Shown here: piece by piece, positions 40,771 to 48,683 of the stretch
How the letters are laid out: each line of letters begins with the position of its first letter
Position numbering within the stretch: the first letter of the stretch is position 1
Source: Actinomycetes bacterium
GTDB lineage: Bacteria; Actinomycetota; Acidimicrobiia; Acidimicrobiales; Palsa-688
Assembly: GCA_021850325.1 (NCBI GenBank)
Contig: JAJZMF010000044.1
Location: forward strand, 1 to 62,214
Direction of reading: 5' to 3'
DNA length: 62,214 bases
Notes under the pieces: generated by a model
The model's input: the letters and a program-made list of their open reading frames with translations, nothing else
Told to the model about the DNA's origin: nothing
The model's database searches: none
Translations under genes and position numbers: made by a program

Positions 40771-41440
40771 CGGGGCGGTGCTCGTGGCGGTCCGGGGCTA
40801 CCAGTCGGTTGTCCAGGGCGTAAGCCACCGCCTCGGTGCGCGAGGAGACCCCCAGCTTGGCCAGGAGGCTCGAGACGTAGCCCTCCACGGTGCGCAGGCC
40901 GAGCGAGAGCTGCGACGCGATCTGCTTGTTGGAGCGCCCGCCCACCAGGAGGCGCAGTACGTCCAGCTCCCGCTTGGTGAGGCTGCTCACGCCCAGGCCC
41001 TCGGCCGGGGTGCCCCGCCAGCGCCGGGCCAGACGGGCGGACACGTTCTGGTCCAGCACGAAGACACCGTGGGCCACGGCCCGGGCGGCGTCGGCCAGCT
41101 CCTTGGTGGAGGCCGTCTTCAGCAGGTAGCCACCTATGCCCGTCTCCAGCGCCTGGGTCACGTAGGCATAGTCGTCGTGGGCGCTCAGCACCAGGGACCT
41201 GGTGGGCAGGCCACGTTGCACGATCTGGCCCACCAGGTGCAGGCCGTTGGCACCCGGCAGGTTGATGTCGATGATGGCGACGTCGGGCAGGGCACGCTCG
41301 ATGAGCGGCAAGCCCTCCTCGGCACTGCCGGCCTGGCCGACGACCTCGAAGCCGTCCTCCTGCTCCAGCAGCTGGGCCGTCCCCTCGCGGACGATCCGGT
41401 GGTCGTCCACCAGGACCACCCGGACCGGCGGGTCGCTCAC
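40760..41440 (-). CDS. NarL/LuxR-family response regulator
   Basis: 226 residues. The receiver domain has VVLVDDHRIVREG, phospho-Asp in VAIIDINLPGANG, and the switch Lys in GYLLKTAS. The C-terminal LuxR helix-turn-helix is LTKRELDVLRLLVGGRSNKQIASQLSLGLRTVEGYVSSLLAKL. GTG 41440 has AAGGT eight bases upstream. It is the first gene of the operon with the histidine kinase. It shares LLKTAS and the HTH spacing with the orphan regulator at 47473, so the two regulators flanking the cupredoxin operon are related. Confidence 0.92.
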   Translation of the reverse strand: MSDPPVRVVLVDDHRIVREGTAQLLEQEDGFEVVGQAGSAEEGLPLIERALPDVAIIDINLPGANGLHLVGQIVQRGLPTRSLVLSAHDDYAYVTQALETGIGGYLLKTASTKELADAARAVAHGVFVLDQNVSARLARRWRGTPAEGLGVSSLTKRELDVLRLLVGGRSNKQIASQLSLGLRTVEGYVSSLLAKLGVSSRTEAVAYALDNRLVAPDRHEHRPDAR

Positions 41441-41623
41441 CTGCGGACCTTGCTCTGGCGCACGACGGTTCTCGGATGCTGAGTGGAGGGGCCCAACGTT
41501 CTCCCCAGCATAATCCAACCTTGTGGCGGGGCAAATCCGGGGCGGGGCCCGGCCCCGTAGCCGGGGGCCCGGGCCCCTCGGGGCCACCTCAGCTGTGGCG
41601 GGAGGCCGCACTAAGGCGACGGA

Positions 41624-41659
41624 CGGCGGGCAGGAGAGGGGGGCCGCTCCTGCCCGCCG
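41624..41659. terminator. Perfect 13-bp GC hairpin
   Basis: CGGCGGGCAGGAG (41624-41636) pairs with CTCCTGCCCGCCG (41647-41659) around a 10-nt loop. It lies between the cupredoxin operon's end and the regulator's promoter, and with the next hairpin forms a tandem barrier to leftward read-through. Confidence 0.65.
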
Positions 41660-41691
41660 GTGGCGCACCGAAGGTGCCGGCGCCACGTCGG

Positions 41692-41729
41692 CGCCACGCT
41701 CCCGCCCGAGGGGGGACGGGAGCGTGGCG
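41692..41729 (-). terminator. Perfect 13-bp hairpin right after the cupredoxin operon
   Basis: CGCCACGCTCCCG (41692-41704) pairs with CGGGAGCGTGGCG (41717-41729) around a 12-nt loop, two bases beyond the stop of the last operon gene. There is no U-tract, as is common in GC-rich actinobacteria. Confidence 0.75.
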
Positions 41730-41731
41730 GC

Positions 41732-42388
41732 TCAACCGAAGGTGACGTTGCCCGTCATCCAGCCGTTCTTGGCCATGGAGCCCTGCGTGCCGCCCGAACC
41801 GGTGCCGCAGGGTGCGTAGCAGTGCCAGGTGAAGGTCCCGGTCTTGTTGACCCGGAAGGTGGCGGTGACGACCTCGGGTGTGCGCAGCTCGCCCTTCTTG
41901 GCCGTGGGGGCCACCGGGATGGGGATGTTCAGGCCGACCGAAGGGACCGTGAAGGTGTGGGCGATATCGGCGTTGGGCACCGATGACACCTTCTTGCCGT
42001 CCACCAGTTCGCTGTTGCCGACCGTGCCCATGACCGCGTCGTAGACCGAGAGCGGCTTGGTGAGCGGCGTCGAGCCGTCGTCGTAGGAGTAGATGGTCAG
42101 GACCACGGTGGTGCCCGCGGGCCACTGTATGTTGGCGCTGTCGACGAACTCGGGCCAGTCCTTGTTGCCGACCATGTCCCCGCTCAGTACCACCAGGCTC
42201 TCGTGGACAACGGGTGCCTTGGCGGCGCTCGCCCGGGGGGCGGCGCTCGCCGCGCCCGTGCCGGCGGCCACGGTGGCGAGGGCCAGCAGAGCCGTGGCGC
42301 CCGCGGTCCCCAGGGGACGTGCCCACCTGTGCCCCCGACGGCTGGTGGCCACGGTGCTCTCGGCGTTGGTCTTGGACGGTGCGGTCAT
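41732..42388 (-). CDS. Secreted cupredoxin-like protein 1
   Basis: 218 residues with a signal sequence (basic N-terminus, ATALLALATVAAGTGAASAAP). The mature part is a cupredoxin-type beta-sandwich with candidate copper ligands AHTFTVPSVGLNIPIP (His) and FTWHCYAPCGTGSGGTQGSM. It keeps the C-x3-C-G core known from CuA sites (COX2) but has a longer loop: Met at +11 after the second Cys, Thr at +7. An extra His precedes the first Cys. AGGAGGAAGG precedes the ATG. It is the last gene of the leftward operon. It probably carries or receives electrons outside the membrane. Confidence 0.82.
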   Translation of the reverse strand: MTAPSKTNAESTVATSRRGHRWARPLGTAGATALLALATVAAGTGAASAAPRASAAKAPVVHESLVVLSGDMVGNKDWPEFVDSANIQWPAGTTVVLTIYSYDDGSTPLTKPLSVYDAVMGTVGNSELVDGKKVSSVPNADIAHTFTVPSVGLNIPIPVAPTAKKGELRTPEVVTATFRVNKTGTFTWHCYAPCGTGSGGTQGSMAKNGWMTGNVTFG

Positions 42389-42551
42389 CTTGTTCAACCT
42401 TCCTCCTGTTTTGAGGGCCGAGGGGCGGGGGCCGCTCCTCGGCCTGTTCTGCGTGTTGGTCTTCGTGGCCCGCTGCGCCGGCAGTGGGCCGGGTACCGGG
42501 CCCGGGCACGGGCGGCCCGCTGGGCCACCCTCCGCCCGCAGGTGGAGCGGG

Positions 42552-43184
42552 TCAGGCTGCACCCGCCCGCATGGTCAGGTAGACCCTCACCACCACGGCG
42601 ATCAGGGTCACCCAGACGGCGCCGACCAGGGTGAGCAGGCCCACCACCACCCACCGGCCGATGGTGCCGTCCGGTCGTGAAGCCTCGACCGTGCCCACGA
42701 AGCCCGTGGTGGCCCGGGCCGAGACCGTGGCCGTCGCTGGCCCCAGCTGCGACCCCGAGGGGAGCTGGGCGGAGGCCACGAACTCCTGAGGCCCGTCCCA
42801 GGTCGGCTCGTAGGTGACGGTGGCCACACCCGAGGCCCCCGTGGTGGCCGTCCCCACCTGGAGCAGCGGGGAGTACTCGAACTGCTTGACCTTGACGGAG
42901 AAGGTCACCTGCAGGCCGACCGTGGAGGCCCCCGACGCCCGGGCGGTGAGGACCACCGCACCGGGACGGGAGCGGGGGCCGCTCAGCTGGTGGGCCGTCA
43001 GGGTGAGGCTCGAGGAGCCGGTCGCCGTGGGGGTTGCCCCGGCGGGGGCGGCCAGCCCCAGGCCCATGCCCAGGGTGCCGATGGCCAGGCCGGCAAGTGC
43101 CATGGCCCAGGTGGCCAGCGCACGCATGGCTGCTCCGAGGCTGTGCCCGGTGGGGGCCTGGTAGTGCCGGGGGAGGTGCTTCAT
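42552..43184 (-). CDS. Membrane-anchored Ig-like (invasin/filamin-fold type) protein
   Basis: 210 residues: N-terminal signal (MRALATWAMALAGLAIGTLGMGLGLAAPAGA), a single beta-rich domain with the motif LTARASGASTVGLQVTFSVKV...GVATVTYEPTW typical of bacterial Ig-like 'added strand' domains, and a C-terminal membrane helix (WVVVGLLTLVGAVWVTLIAVVV) with a short basic tail. The ATG overlaps the NrfD gene's TGA (ATGA), so it is stoichiometrically coupled. No redox ligand is seen; it may be a structural subunit or docking platform for the cupredoxins. Confidence 0.72.
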   Translation of the reverse strand: MKHLPRHYQAPTGHSLGAAMRALATWAMALAGLAIGTLGMGLGLAAPAGATPTATGSSSLTLTAHQLSGPRSRPGAVVLTARASGASTVGLQVTFSVKVKQFEYSPLLQVGTATTGASGVATVTYEPTWDGPQEFVASAQLPSGSQLGPATATVSARATTGFVGTVEASRPDGTIGRWVVVGLLTLVGAVWVTLIAVVVRVYLTMRAGAA

Positions 43185-44752
43185 CGGTCCCACTTCCTTT
43201 GCTCGCTGGCCGGGCCGGACAACCCGTTGGACGACGTACCGGGCAGGGTGCCCACAGGGGCCACGCCGTAGCGGCCCAAGCTGGTGGCAGCCCCCCATCC
43301 CGGCGGGGCCGGGCTGAGCACGGCCGAGGTGACCGCCGGTGCGGCGACGGCCTCGGCCGGGGCGGTCTCGGTGGCAAGCTCGGCCATCTCGGTCACGGGC
43401 AGGATGGGCACGAAGCGGAACAGGACGAGCAGCAGCAGCGGGATGGCGGCGGTGGCTGCCACCGTGATCGATATGGCCACCCAGGTGAAGTGGTAGGTGC
43501 CCCAGGTGCCGGCCAGGTTGCCTCCCGGTGTCGCCGGGGAGCTGAGGAGGGGTTCGGTCGCCGGGGGTATGACGATGACCAGGCGCTTGACCCACATGGC
43601 CACGACGACCAGGGCCGACACGGTGATCACGCCGCCCTTGGTACGAGTGCGCTTGATGGCCATCACCAGCAGGGGCAGCACCCCGGCGGCCACGACGTAG
43701 AACCAGAAGGGCGCCCAGTAGCGGCCCACCAGGATCTGGCGCACCCACGAGGCGTTGTCCGTGGTGCCCGAGTAGCCGTCGATCAGGTACTCGGTGAAGC
43801 TCAGGTAGAGGTAGGCGGCGCCGAAGGCGACGAGCAGGAAGCCCAGCCGGACGAAGTGGCGGGGGTGGATATAGGCCTCCAGGTGGAACAGCCGCCGGCC
43901 TGCTGCGACCATGAGCACCACCAGGGCCACCCCTGAGTAGAGGGCCGCCACCACGAAGTACACCGGGAAGATCGTCTCCAGGTACCCGGCACGGCTCGAC
44001 GAGGAGAAGGCGAAGCTGAGCACGGAGTGGACCGAGACGGCCAAGGGGATGATCATTATCGCCACCAGGCCGATGGACAGGTGGAGCACCTTCTTCTGGC
44101 GGGGCGTCCCCTGCCACCCGCCGCCCAGCACCCGGTACAGCCAGCGGCAGGCGTCGGCCCTCCGGCCGGTGGCCTCGGTGGAGAGCCAGCGGCGGGCCAG
44201 GGGCAGGTCGGGGATGAGCGGCAGGTAGAAGAAGACCAGCGTCGCCAGCAGGTAGGTGCTCACGGCGAAGAAGTCCCACAGGATGGGCGACGACAGGTTC
44301 CAGTAGGGGGGCCAGACGAGCTCCCACACCTTCTGCGGGCTCCCGAGGTGGGGGATGATGAACAGCATCCCCACGGGCAGGGTCACCAGAGCGGTGGCCT
44401 CTGCGATGCGGGTGAGCGGGGCACGCCAGGCGGCATTGGTCAACCGCAGGATGGCCGACACCACCGCACCCCCGTAGCTGACGCCGATGAAAGCCACCAG
44501 GTTGGCCTCGTAGATGGCCCAGAAGGCCTGGTTGTTGTAGCCGGCAGCACCGACGCCGTCAGCGAGCTGGACGGCCCAGGCGACCAGGCCCACCACCACG
44601 ATGGCGCTGAGCACGCCCACCGACGGCCACCACCACCGGGGCGTCTGCACGACAGGCCGCATGGCGACGCCCATCAGCTCGTGCTCGTCTACGCCGGCCG
44701 GTGCCGGCGCTGAGGCGGGCACGACCTGGTCGACTTCAGAGTTGGTTGACAT
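43181..44752 (-). CDS. NrfD/PsrC-family quinol-interacting membrane subunit
   Basis: 523 residues, about eight to ten hydrophobic segments. The family core is recognisable: NNQAFWAIYEANLVAFIGVSYGGAVVSAILRL then WRAPLTRIAEATALV, as in NrfD/PsrC and ActC of alternative complex III. Such subunits bind menaquinol/ubiquinol and hand electrons to a peripheral ferredoxin subunit. The C-terminus has a long Ala/Pro-rich extension (from about 450). It sits 13 bp after the ferredoxin gene, the usual partner. A catalytic molybdopterin subunit is absent. Confidence 0.9.
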   Translation of the reverse strand: MSTNSEVDQVVPASAPAPAGVDEHELMGVAMRPVVQTPRWWWPSVGVLSAIVVVGLVAWAVQLADGVGAAGYNNQAFWAIYEANLVAFIGVSYGGAVVSAILRLTNAAWRAPLTRIAEATALVTLPVGMLFIIPHLGSPQKVWELVWPPYWNLSSPILWDFFAVSTYLLATLVFFYLPLIPDLPLARRWLSTEATGRRADACRWLYRVLGGGWQGTPRQKKVLHLSIGLVAIMIIPLAVSVHSVLSFAFSSSSRAGYLETIFPVYFVVAALYSGVALVVLMVAAGRRLFHLEAYIHPRHFVRLGFLLVAFGAAYLYLSFTEYLIDGYSGTTDNASWVRQILVGRYWAPFWFYVVAAGVLPLLVMAIKRTRTKGGVITVSALVVVAMWVKRLVIVIPPATEPLLSSPATPGGNLAGTWGTYHFTWVAISITVAATAAIPLLLLVLFRFVPILPVTEMAELATETAPAEAVAAPAVTSAVLSPAPPGWGAATSLGRYGVAPVGTLPGTSSNGLSGPASEQRKWDR

Positions 44753-44765
44753 TGGACAAGCGCTC

Positions 44766-45665
44766 CTACTGGTCTGTGTCGAGGTTCTGGCCGTGGCCCG
44801 GGATGTAGTAGACGCGTGGGTGGGTCCCGTAGGACTCCTTGAACTTGACGGCGTCGTTCTCGCTCAGGAACTGCGACAGCTTGATGACCTGGCCCATGCC
44901 GTTGACGGCCACGTCGCTCACCAGGTCGCCCAGGTAGATGACGCCCATGGGGCAGTTGGACACGCACTCGGGCACCTTGCCCGACGGGAGCATGGCGGCG
45001 CAGTACACGCACTTGCCCACCGTGCCCTTGGCCTGGGGCACGGGCCAGGTCGGTTCCTGGGGGAAGGGCTGACGGGGCGCCGGGACCGGGTCCGAGAAGT
45101 TGAAGTAACGGGCCTGGTAGGGGCAGGAGTTCATGCAGATGCGGGTGCCCACGCACCGGCTCTGGTCCACCAGGGTCAGGCCCTCGGCCGTGCGGAAGTT
45201 GGCACCCACCGGGCACACGGGCACGCACGGGGGGTCCTCGCACATCATGCAGGGCCTTGGCATGTAGTAGTCCTCACCGGCCGCGGTGCGCATGGTGACC
45301 ACGTCGATCCAGGTCTGGTCCTCGTGCAGGTAGTGCGCCTTCTGGCATGCCGCCGTGCACTCCTTGCAGCCGTTGCAGACACGCAGGTCGATGACCATGC
45401 ACCACTGGTGCTTGGCCTCGGTCCCGGCCGTGGCGGCCGGGGCGGCGGCTTTGGCGTGCTCGGGCAGGGTGGTCGCCGACGAGTGCTGTTCGTCCAGCAC
45501 CTCGGCGAAAGCCCCCGTCGCGGCCAGCCCGAACAGGCTCACCACGGTGCGGCTCAGGAACCGGCGCCGGTCGATGCGGCTCGGGCCCTCCACCGGCACC
45601 GGGCCGGTGGGCGCCGGGGTGCAGCAACTGGCCCCGGCACCGGTTGAAGTGGTCGTTTCGTCCAT
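44766..45665 (-). CDS. Tat-exported four-cluster ferredoxin subunit (NrfC/DmsB/ActB-C-terminal type)
   Basis: 299 residues. A twin-arginine signal DRRRFLSRTVVSLFGLAA lies near residue 35, indicating folded export. The cysteine groups are CNGCKECTAAC, CMMCEDPPCVPVCP, CVGTRICMNSCP and CVYC...CVSNCP. In the third group the second Cys of the standard CxxC is Thr (CVGT), so that cluster is likely [3Fe-4S], giving three [4Fe-4S] plus one [3Fe-4S], the content described for ActB of alternative complex III. GGAGG precedes the ATG. It would accept electrons from, or give them to, the NrfD subunit at the outer membrane face. Confidence 0.9.
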   Translation of the reverse strand: MDETTTSTGAGASCCTPAPTGPVPVEGPSRIDRRRFLSRTVVSLFGLAATGAFAEVLDEQHSSATTLPEHAKAAAPAATAGTEAKHQWCMVIDLRVCNGCKECTAACQKAHYLHEDQTWIDVVTMRTAAGEDYYMPRPCMMCEDPPCVPVCPVGANFRTAEGLTLVDQSRCVGTRICMNSCPYQARYFNFSDPVPAPRQPFPQEPTWPVPQAKGTVGKCVYCAAMLPSGKVPECVSNCPMGVIYLGDLVSDVAVNGMGQVIKLSQFLSENDAVKFKESYGTHPRVYYIPGHGQNLDTDQ

Positions 45666-45679
45666 GGGGTTACCTCCGC

Positions 45680-46471
45680 TCACGCGAGCACCGTGACCTT
45701 TCCCTCCATCCAGCCCGACACCGACATGGCGCCGCCCATGCCGCTCTGACCGGAGCCACAAGGGGCGTAGCACTGCCAGACAAAGGTGCCCGTCTTGGTG
45801 GCCACGAAGCGGGCCACCACCGTCAGGCCCTTGGTGGAGGTGGCAAGCGGGATGGGGATGTTGACCCCCAGGGCGGGGATGGTGAAGGTGTGCGAGACCT
45901 GGTCGTTCGGTACGTGGGACAGCGCCCGCCCGTCGACGCTCACCGTGCTCACCGGCGTGCAGCGCTCCTGAGGCCAGGGGACCTGTGGCGGGTTGCACTG
46001 TTTGGTGCTGTCGAGGGTCCCTTCGACGTTGTCGTAGGCGACCTGGAAGCCCGTCAGCGGGGCGGCACCGTTGTCGTAATTGGTGATGCGCAGGGTCACG
46101 ACCTGACCCGCGTGCACCGACCAGTCGGGGTTGGTGTAACGGGGCCCGAACTGGTCGTTGGTGACGATCTTCATCGAGACCGTCTCGGGCGGGTAGGCGC
46201 GTGGAGCGGGTGCGCCCGAGCGCAGGCCGTCGGCGACGGCCGTGACGCCGTAGACCACGCCGGCCACAGCGAAGACCGAGGCGACGAGGCCGACCACTAT
46301 GCCGACGAGGGCCGAGGTCACCAGCACGGGGCGGAGGGCAGCCCCTCTTACCCGGCGCTGGACGGCCGGCTGGCCGAGGTGCTCGACTGCGTCCAGGGCC
46401 TTGTCACCCAGTTGGGCGATGCCCCTGGCGCCTGAGCGCCGAGGGCCGGAGCTCCCGTTGGGCCGGGTCAT
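45680..46471 (-). CDS. Membrane-anchored cupredoxin-like protein 2
   Basis: 263 residues with an N-terminal membrane helix at about 50-80 (VLVTSALVGIVVGLVASVFAVAGVVYGV), so the domain is anchored outside. The cupredoxin domain has VSHTFTIPALGVNIPIP (His) and FVWQCYAPCGSGQSGMGGAM: C-x3-C-G with Met at +7 and +11. It resembles protein 1 closely in this region. An extra Cys pair in the middle (KQCNPP and ERCTPV) may form a disulfide. ATG 46471 overlaps the upstream gene's TGA. Confidence 0.82.
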   Translation of the reverse strand: MTRPNGSSGPRRSGARGIAQLGDKALDAVEHLGQPAVQRRVRGAALRPVLVTSALVGIVVGLVASVFAVAGVVYGVTAVADGLRSGAPAPRAYPPETVSMKIVTNDQFGPRYTNPDWSVHAGQVVTLRITNYDNGAAPLTGFQVAYDNVEGTLDSTKQCNPPQVPWPQERCTPVSTVSVDGRALSHVPNDQVSHTFTIPALGVNIPIPLATSTKGLTVVARFVATKTGTFVWQCYAPCGSGQSGMGGAMSVSGWMEGKVTVLA

Positions 46472-47178
46472 TTGGCCGCCACCACGTCGAGGTTGCCTGT
46501 CATGTAGCCCAGGTGGCTCATGACCCAGCCCCCACAGGGGATGTCGCACTTCCACTGGTAGGTCCCGGCTGTGGTGGGCCGGAAGCTGAAAGTCGTGGTG
46601 GCGAGAGGCTTGATGGTCACGGCCAGCCCGAGGTTGGCGGCCGTGAAGGTGTGGAAGCCCGAGTCCTCGTTCTTGACGGTGACGGTCACGCTCTGGCCCG
46701 AGGTGACGGAGAACAGCGTGTCCGCGCCCACCCCGTTGGGGCCCACGTAGGCCGGCTGCTCACCGCCAGGGGTCTTGATGTTCTTGATGGTCAGGCTTAT
46801 GGAGACGTGAGAGGCGTCGTTCTCGTGCGACTCCGCTGCGCTGCCCGACGGCGCGGCCGTGGTCGCGGGTGCAGCGGGCGCCGTGGTGGCGGGTGCCGCC
46901 GTGGTGGCGGGTGCTGTTGTCGTCGCAGGGCCGGTTGTCGTGGCCGGTGCCGAGGCCACCAACCCGTTCAGGCCCTGGGCCGCTGCGAGGGGAGCAGGCG
47001 CAGGCTTGGACGTGACGCTGGACCAGATGGCGCCCACTCCCGCCGTGAGCCCGAAGATCACCGCAGCCAGCAGGACCACCCCGCCGGCCAGAGTCGCCAA
47101 ACCGGCGAGCAGGTGCGGTCTGCCCTCCTGGGGCCCCTGTGGGGGCCCGCCGGGCGACGAATTGCCGACCATTGCCAT
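46468..47178 (-). CDS. Membrane-anchored cupredoxin-like protein 3 (first gene of the operon)
   Basis: 236 residues: membrane helix at about 22-50 (LLAGLATLAGGVVLLAAVIFGLTAGV), a Thr/Ala/Pro linker (TTAPATT units), then a cupredoxin domain. Ligand region: GFHTFTAANLGLAVTIKP (His) and YQWKCDIPCGGWVMSHLGYM, that is C-x3-C-G with His at +7 and Met at +11 after the second Cys. This is the copy closest to a CuA-type set (His, Cys, Cys, His, Met), though COX2 has His/Met at +4/+7. A strong GAGGAGGAAGG precedes ATG 47178, chosen over a second ATG two codons later. Confidence 0.84.
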   Translation of the reverse strand: MAMVGNSSPGGPPQGPQEGRPHLLAGLATLAGGVVLLAAVIFGLTAGVGAIWSSVTSKPAPAPLAAAQGLNGLVASAPATTTGPATTTAPATTAAPATTAPAAPATTAAPSGSAAESHENDASHVSISLTIKNIKTPGGEQPAYVGPNGVGADTLFSVTSGQSVTVTVKNEDSGFHTFTAANLGLAVTIKPLATTTFSFRPTTAGTYQWKCDIPCGGWVMSHLGYMTGNLDVVAAK

Positions 47179-47472
47179 CAGTCCTTCCTCCTCGGCGTGG
47201 GGCCACCCCTGAGGCGCCCGCTGTACCGCACCCTGCAGGTACCAGCAGTGCCCCCGGCGCGGAGCCACCCCGCTTGTCGTCTAAACGAACCGGTCAGGAG
47301 CCATTGTCGGGCGCCGGGCCGTACCGCCGGAACGGGGATAGCACGGTGACTGCAGCACGAGTACCACGGTGCTGCGGTACGTAGGACCACGGGGGCAACC
47401 CCCGCATCACCCGGGGCCCGGGCCCGTTACCTCACGGTTAACAGGGCCGTCCCGGGCAGGGACACTGTAGGG
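47179..47472. promoter_or_regulatory. Divergent intergenic region of the cupredoxin operon
   Basis: 294 bp between the leftward cupredoxin operon and the rightward orphan regulator. It holds an inverted repeat GTACC-N10-GGTAC (47361-47380) and a tight hairpin CGGGGG-CAA-CCCCCG (47390-47404), the former a plausible regulator site. No ORF with convincing composition is seen. Confidence 0.5.
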
Positions 47473-48174
47473 ATGGGCACGAGAGCTCTCCCTGACCGCG
47501 AGGTGCACGGGGCGCGGCCTGGCCGGGCTGCCGTGCGCGTGCTGGTGGTCGACGACCACGTCCTGGTGCGGGAGAGCACGGCGCACATCCTCGGCTCCGC
47601 GGCGGGCCTGGTGGTGGTCGGCGGCGCCGGTACGGCAGAGGAGGCACTGAGCCTGGTCCCCCATGCCCGGCCCCACGTGGCGGTCGTGGACATCAGGCTC
47701 CCAGGCATGAGCGGCCTCGAGCTCGCCCAGTGCCTGGCACTGCGCTTCCCGTTCGTGCGCACGCTGCTGCTCAGTGCCTATGACGACCAGGCGTACGTGG
47801 CCCGTGCCCTCGCCATCGGCGTGAGCGGCTACCTGCTCAAGACCGCTTCGGCACAGGAACTGGTGGACGCGGTGCGTTCGGTGTGCACCGGTGCTCTGGT
47901 CCTGGACCGTGCGATCTCCGAGCGCCTCAGCCACCAGGCGCCACCGGGGACCTCCGGGGACGGCCGGCGGGGCCTGACCCCGAGGGAGCGCCAGGTCCTC
48001 CAGATGCTCGCCGGTGGCGGTTCGAACCGGGAGATGAGCGTGCGGCTCGGCCTCACGCTGCGCACGGTGGAGTCGTACGTCGCCAGTGTCCTGCGCAAGC
48101 TCGGGGCAGCTACCCGGGACCAGGCCGTGCTCAACGGGGTGGCCCAGGGCCTGGTGGAGGCGCCCCCGGAGTAG
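47473..48174 (+). CDS. Orphan NarL/LuxR-family response regulator
   Basis: 233 residues. Receiver: VLVVDDHVLVRES, phospho-Asp in VAVVDIRLPGMSG, switch Lys in GYLLKTAS. HTH: LTPRERQVLQMLAGGGSNREMSVRLGLTLRTVESYVASVLRKL. No kinase gene is adjacent. It is divergent from the cupredoxin operon and resembles the regulator at 40760, so it may be phosphorylated by the kinase at 39343. ATG 47473 is used; GTG 47533 would give the more usual short N-terminus (VRVLVVDDH). Confidence 0.88.
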   Translation: MGTRALPDREVHGARPGRAAVRVLVVDDHVLVRESTAHILGSAAGLVVVGGAGTAEEALSLVPHARPHVAVVDIRLPGMSGLELAQCLALRFPFVRTLLLSAYDDQAYVARALAIGVSGYLLKTASAQELVDAVRSVCTGALVLDRAISERLSHQAPPGTSGDGRRGLTPRERQVLQMLAGGGSNREMSVRLGLTLRTVESYVASVLRKLGAATRDQAVLNGVAQGLVEAPPE

Positions 48175-48224
48175 TGCCGCCCGGCTGGGTGGGCGCCCAC
48201 CTCCGAGCTGGCACACTGGGGGCG

Positions 48225-48683
48225 GTGCAGGACCGGTGCGTGGTGAGGACGGCCTTGCCGGAGGACCTCGAAGGCCTGCTCGACCTCTACGACGAGCTCG
48301 GTGAGGGGCGCCCGGGCACAGCGCCTCTCCGGGGGCCGGGCGCCGCAGGCCTTCTGGCGTCGGTGCTGGCCCAGCCCGGGCGCACCCTGCTCGTAGCCGC
48401 GCTGGGCGGTCGCCTGGCGGGTACGGCCGACCTGCTCGTCGTGCCCAACCTGACCCACGAAGGACGTCCCTGGGCCGTGGTGGAGAGCGTGGTGGTGGCC
48501 GCCTGGGCACGCCGGCGGGGTGTGGGGCGGTGCCTCTTCGACGAGGTCTTCCTGCGGTGCCGGGAGGCCGGGTGCTACAAGGTCGGGCTGAGCTCGAGCG
48601 GTCACCGTGACGCCGCGCACGCCTTCTATGCGAGCCTCGGCTTCGAGTCGACCGCGGTTGCCTTCCGCCACTACTTCGAGTAG
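48225..48683 (+). CDS. GNAT-family N-acetyltransferase
   Basis: 152 residues with the acetyl-CoA fold: VRTALPEDLEGLLDLYDEL at the start, then VVESVVVAAWARRRGVGRCLFDEV containing the pyrophosphate-binding R-x-x-G-x-G-x pattern, and YKVGLSSSGHRDAAHAFYASLGFES. The last part is typical for small-molecule or amino-acid acetyltransferases. GTG 48225 follows GGGGG by a few bases. The substrate is unknown. Confidence 0.88.
   Translation: MQDRCVVRTALPEDLEGLLDLYDELGEGRPGTAPLRGPGAAGLLASVLAQPGRTLLVAALGGRLAGTADLLVVPNLTHEGRPWAVVESVVVAAWARRRGVGRCLFDEVFLRCREAGCYKVGLSSSGHRDAAHAFYASLGFESTAVAFRHYFE

Noticed and set aside
43181-45665. Polysulfide/nitrite reductase (PsrBC or NrfCD) call for the NrfD and ferredoxin genes
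   Set aside because: No PsrA-type molybdopterin subunit or NrfA/B cytochrome is present, and one ferredoxin Cys is lost, so the substrate should not be inferred.
48001-48040. A GGTTCGAA stretch resembling a tRNA T-loop
   Set aside because: It lies inside the HTH-coding part of the 47473 regulator (GGSNREMS) and has no matching acceptor or anticodon arms around it.
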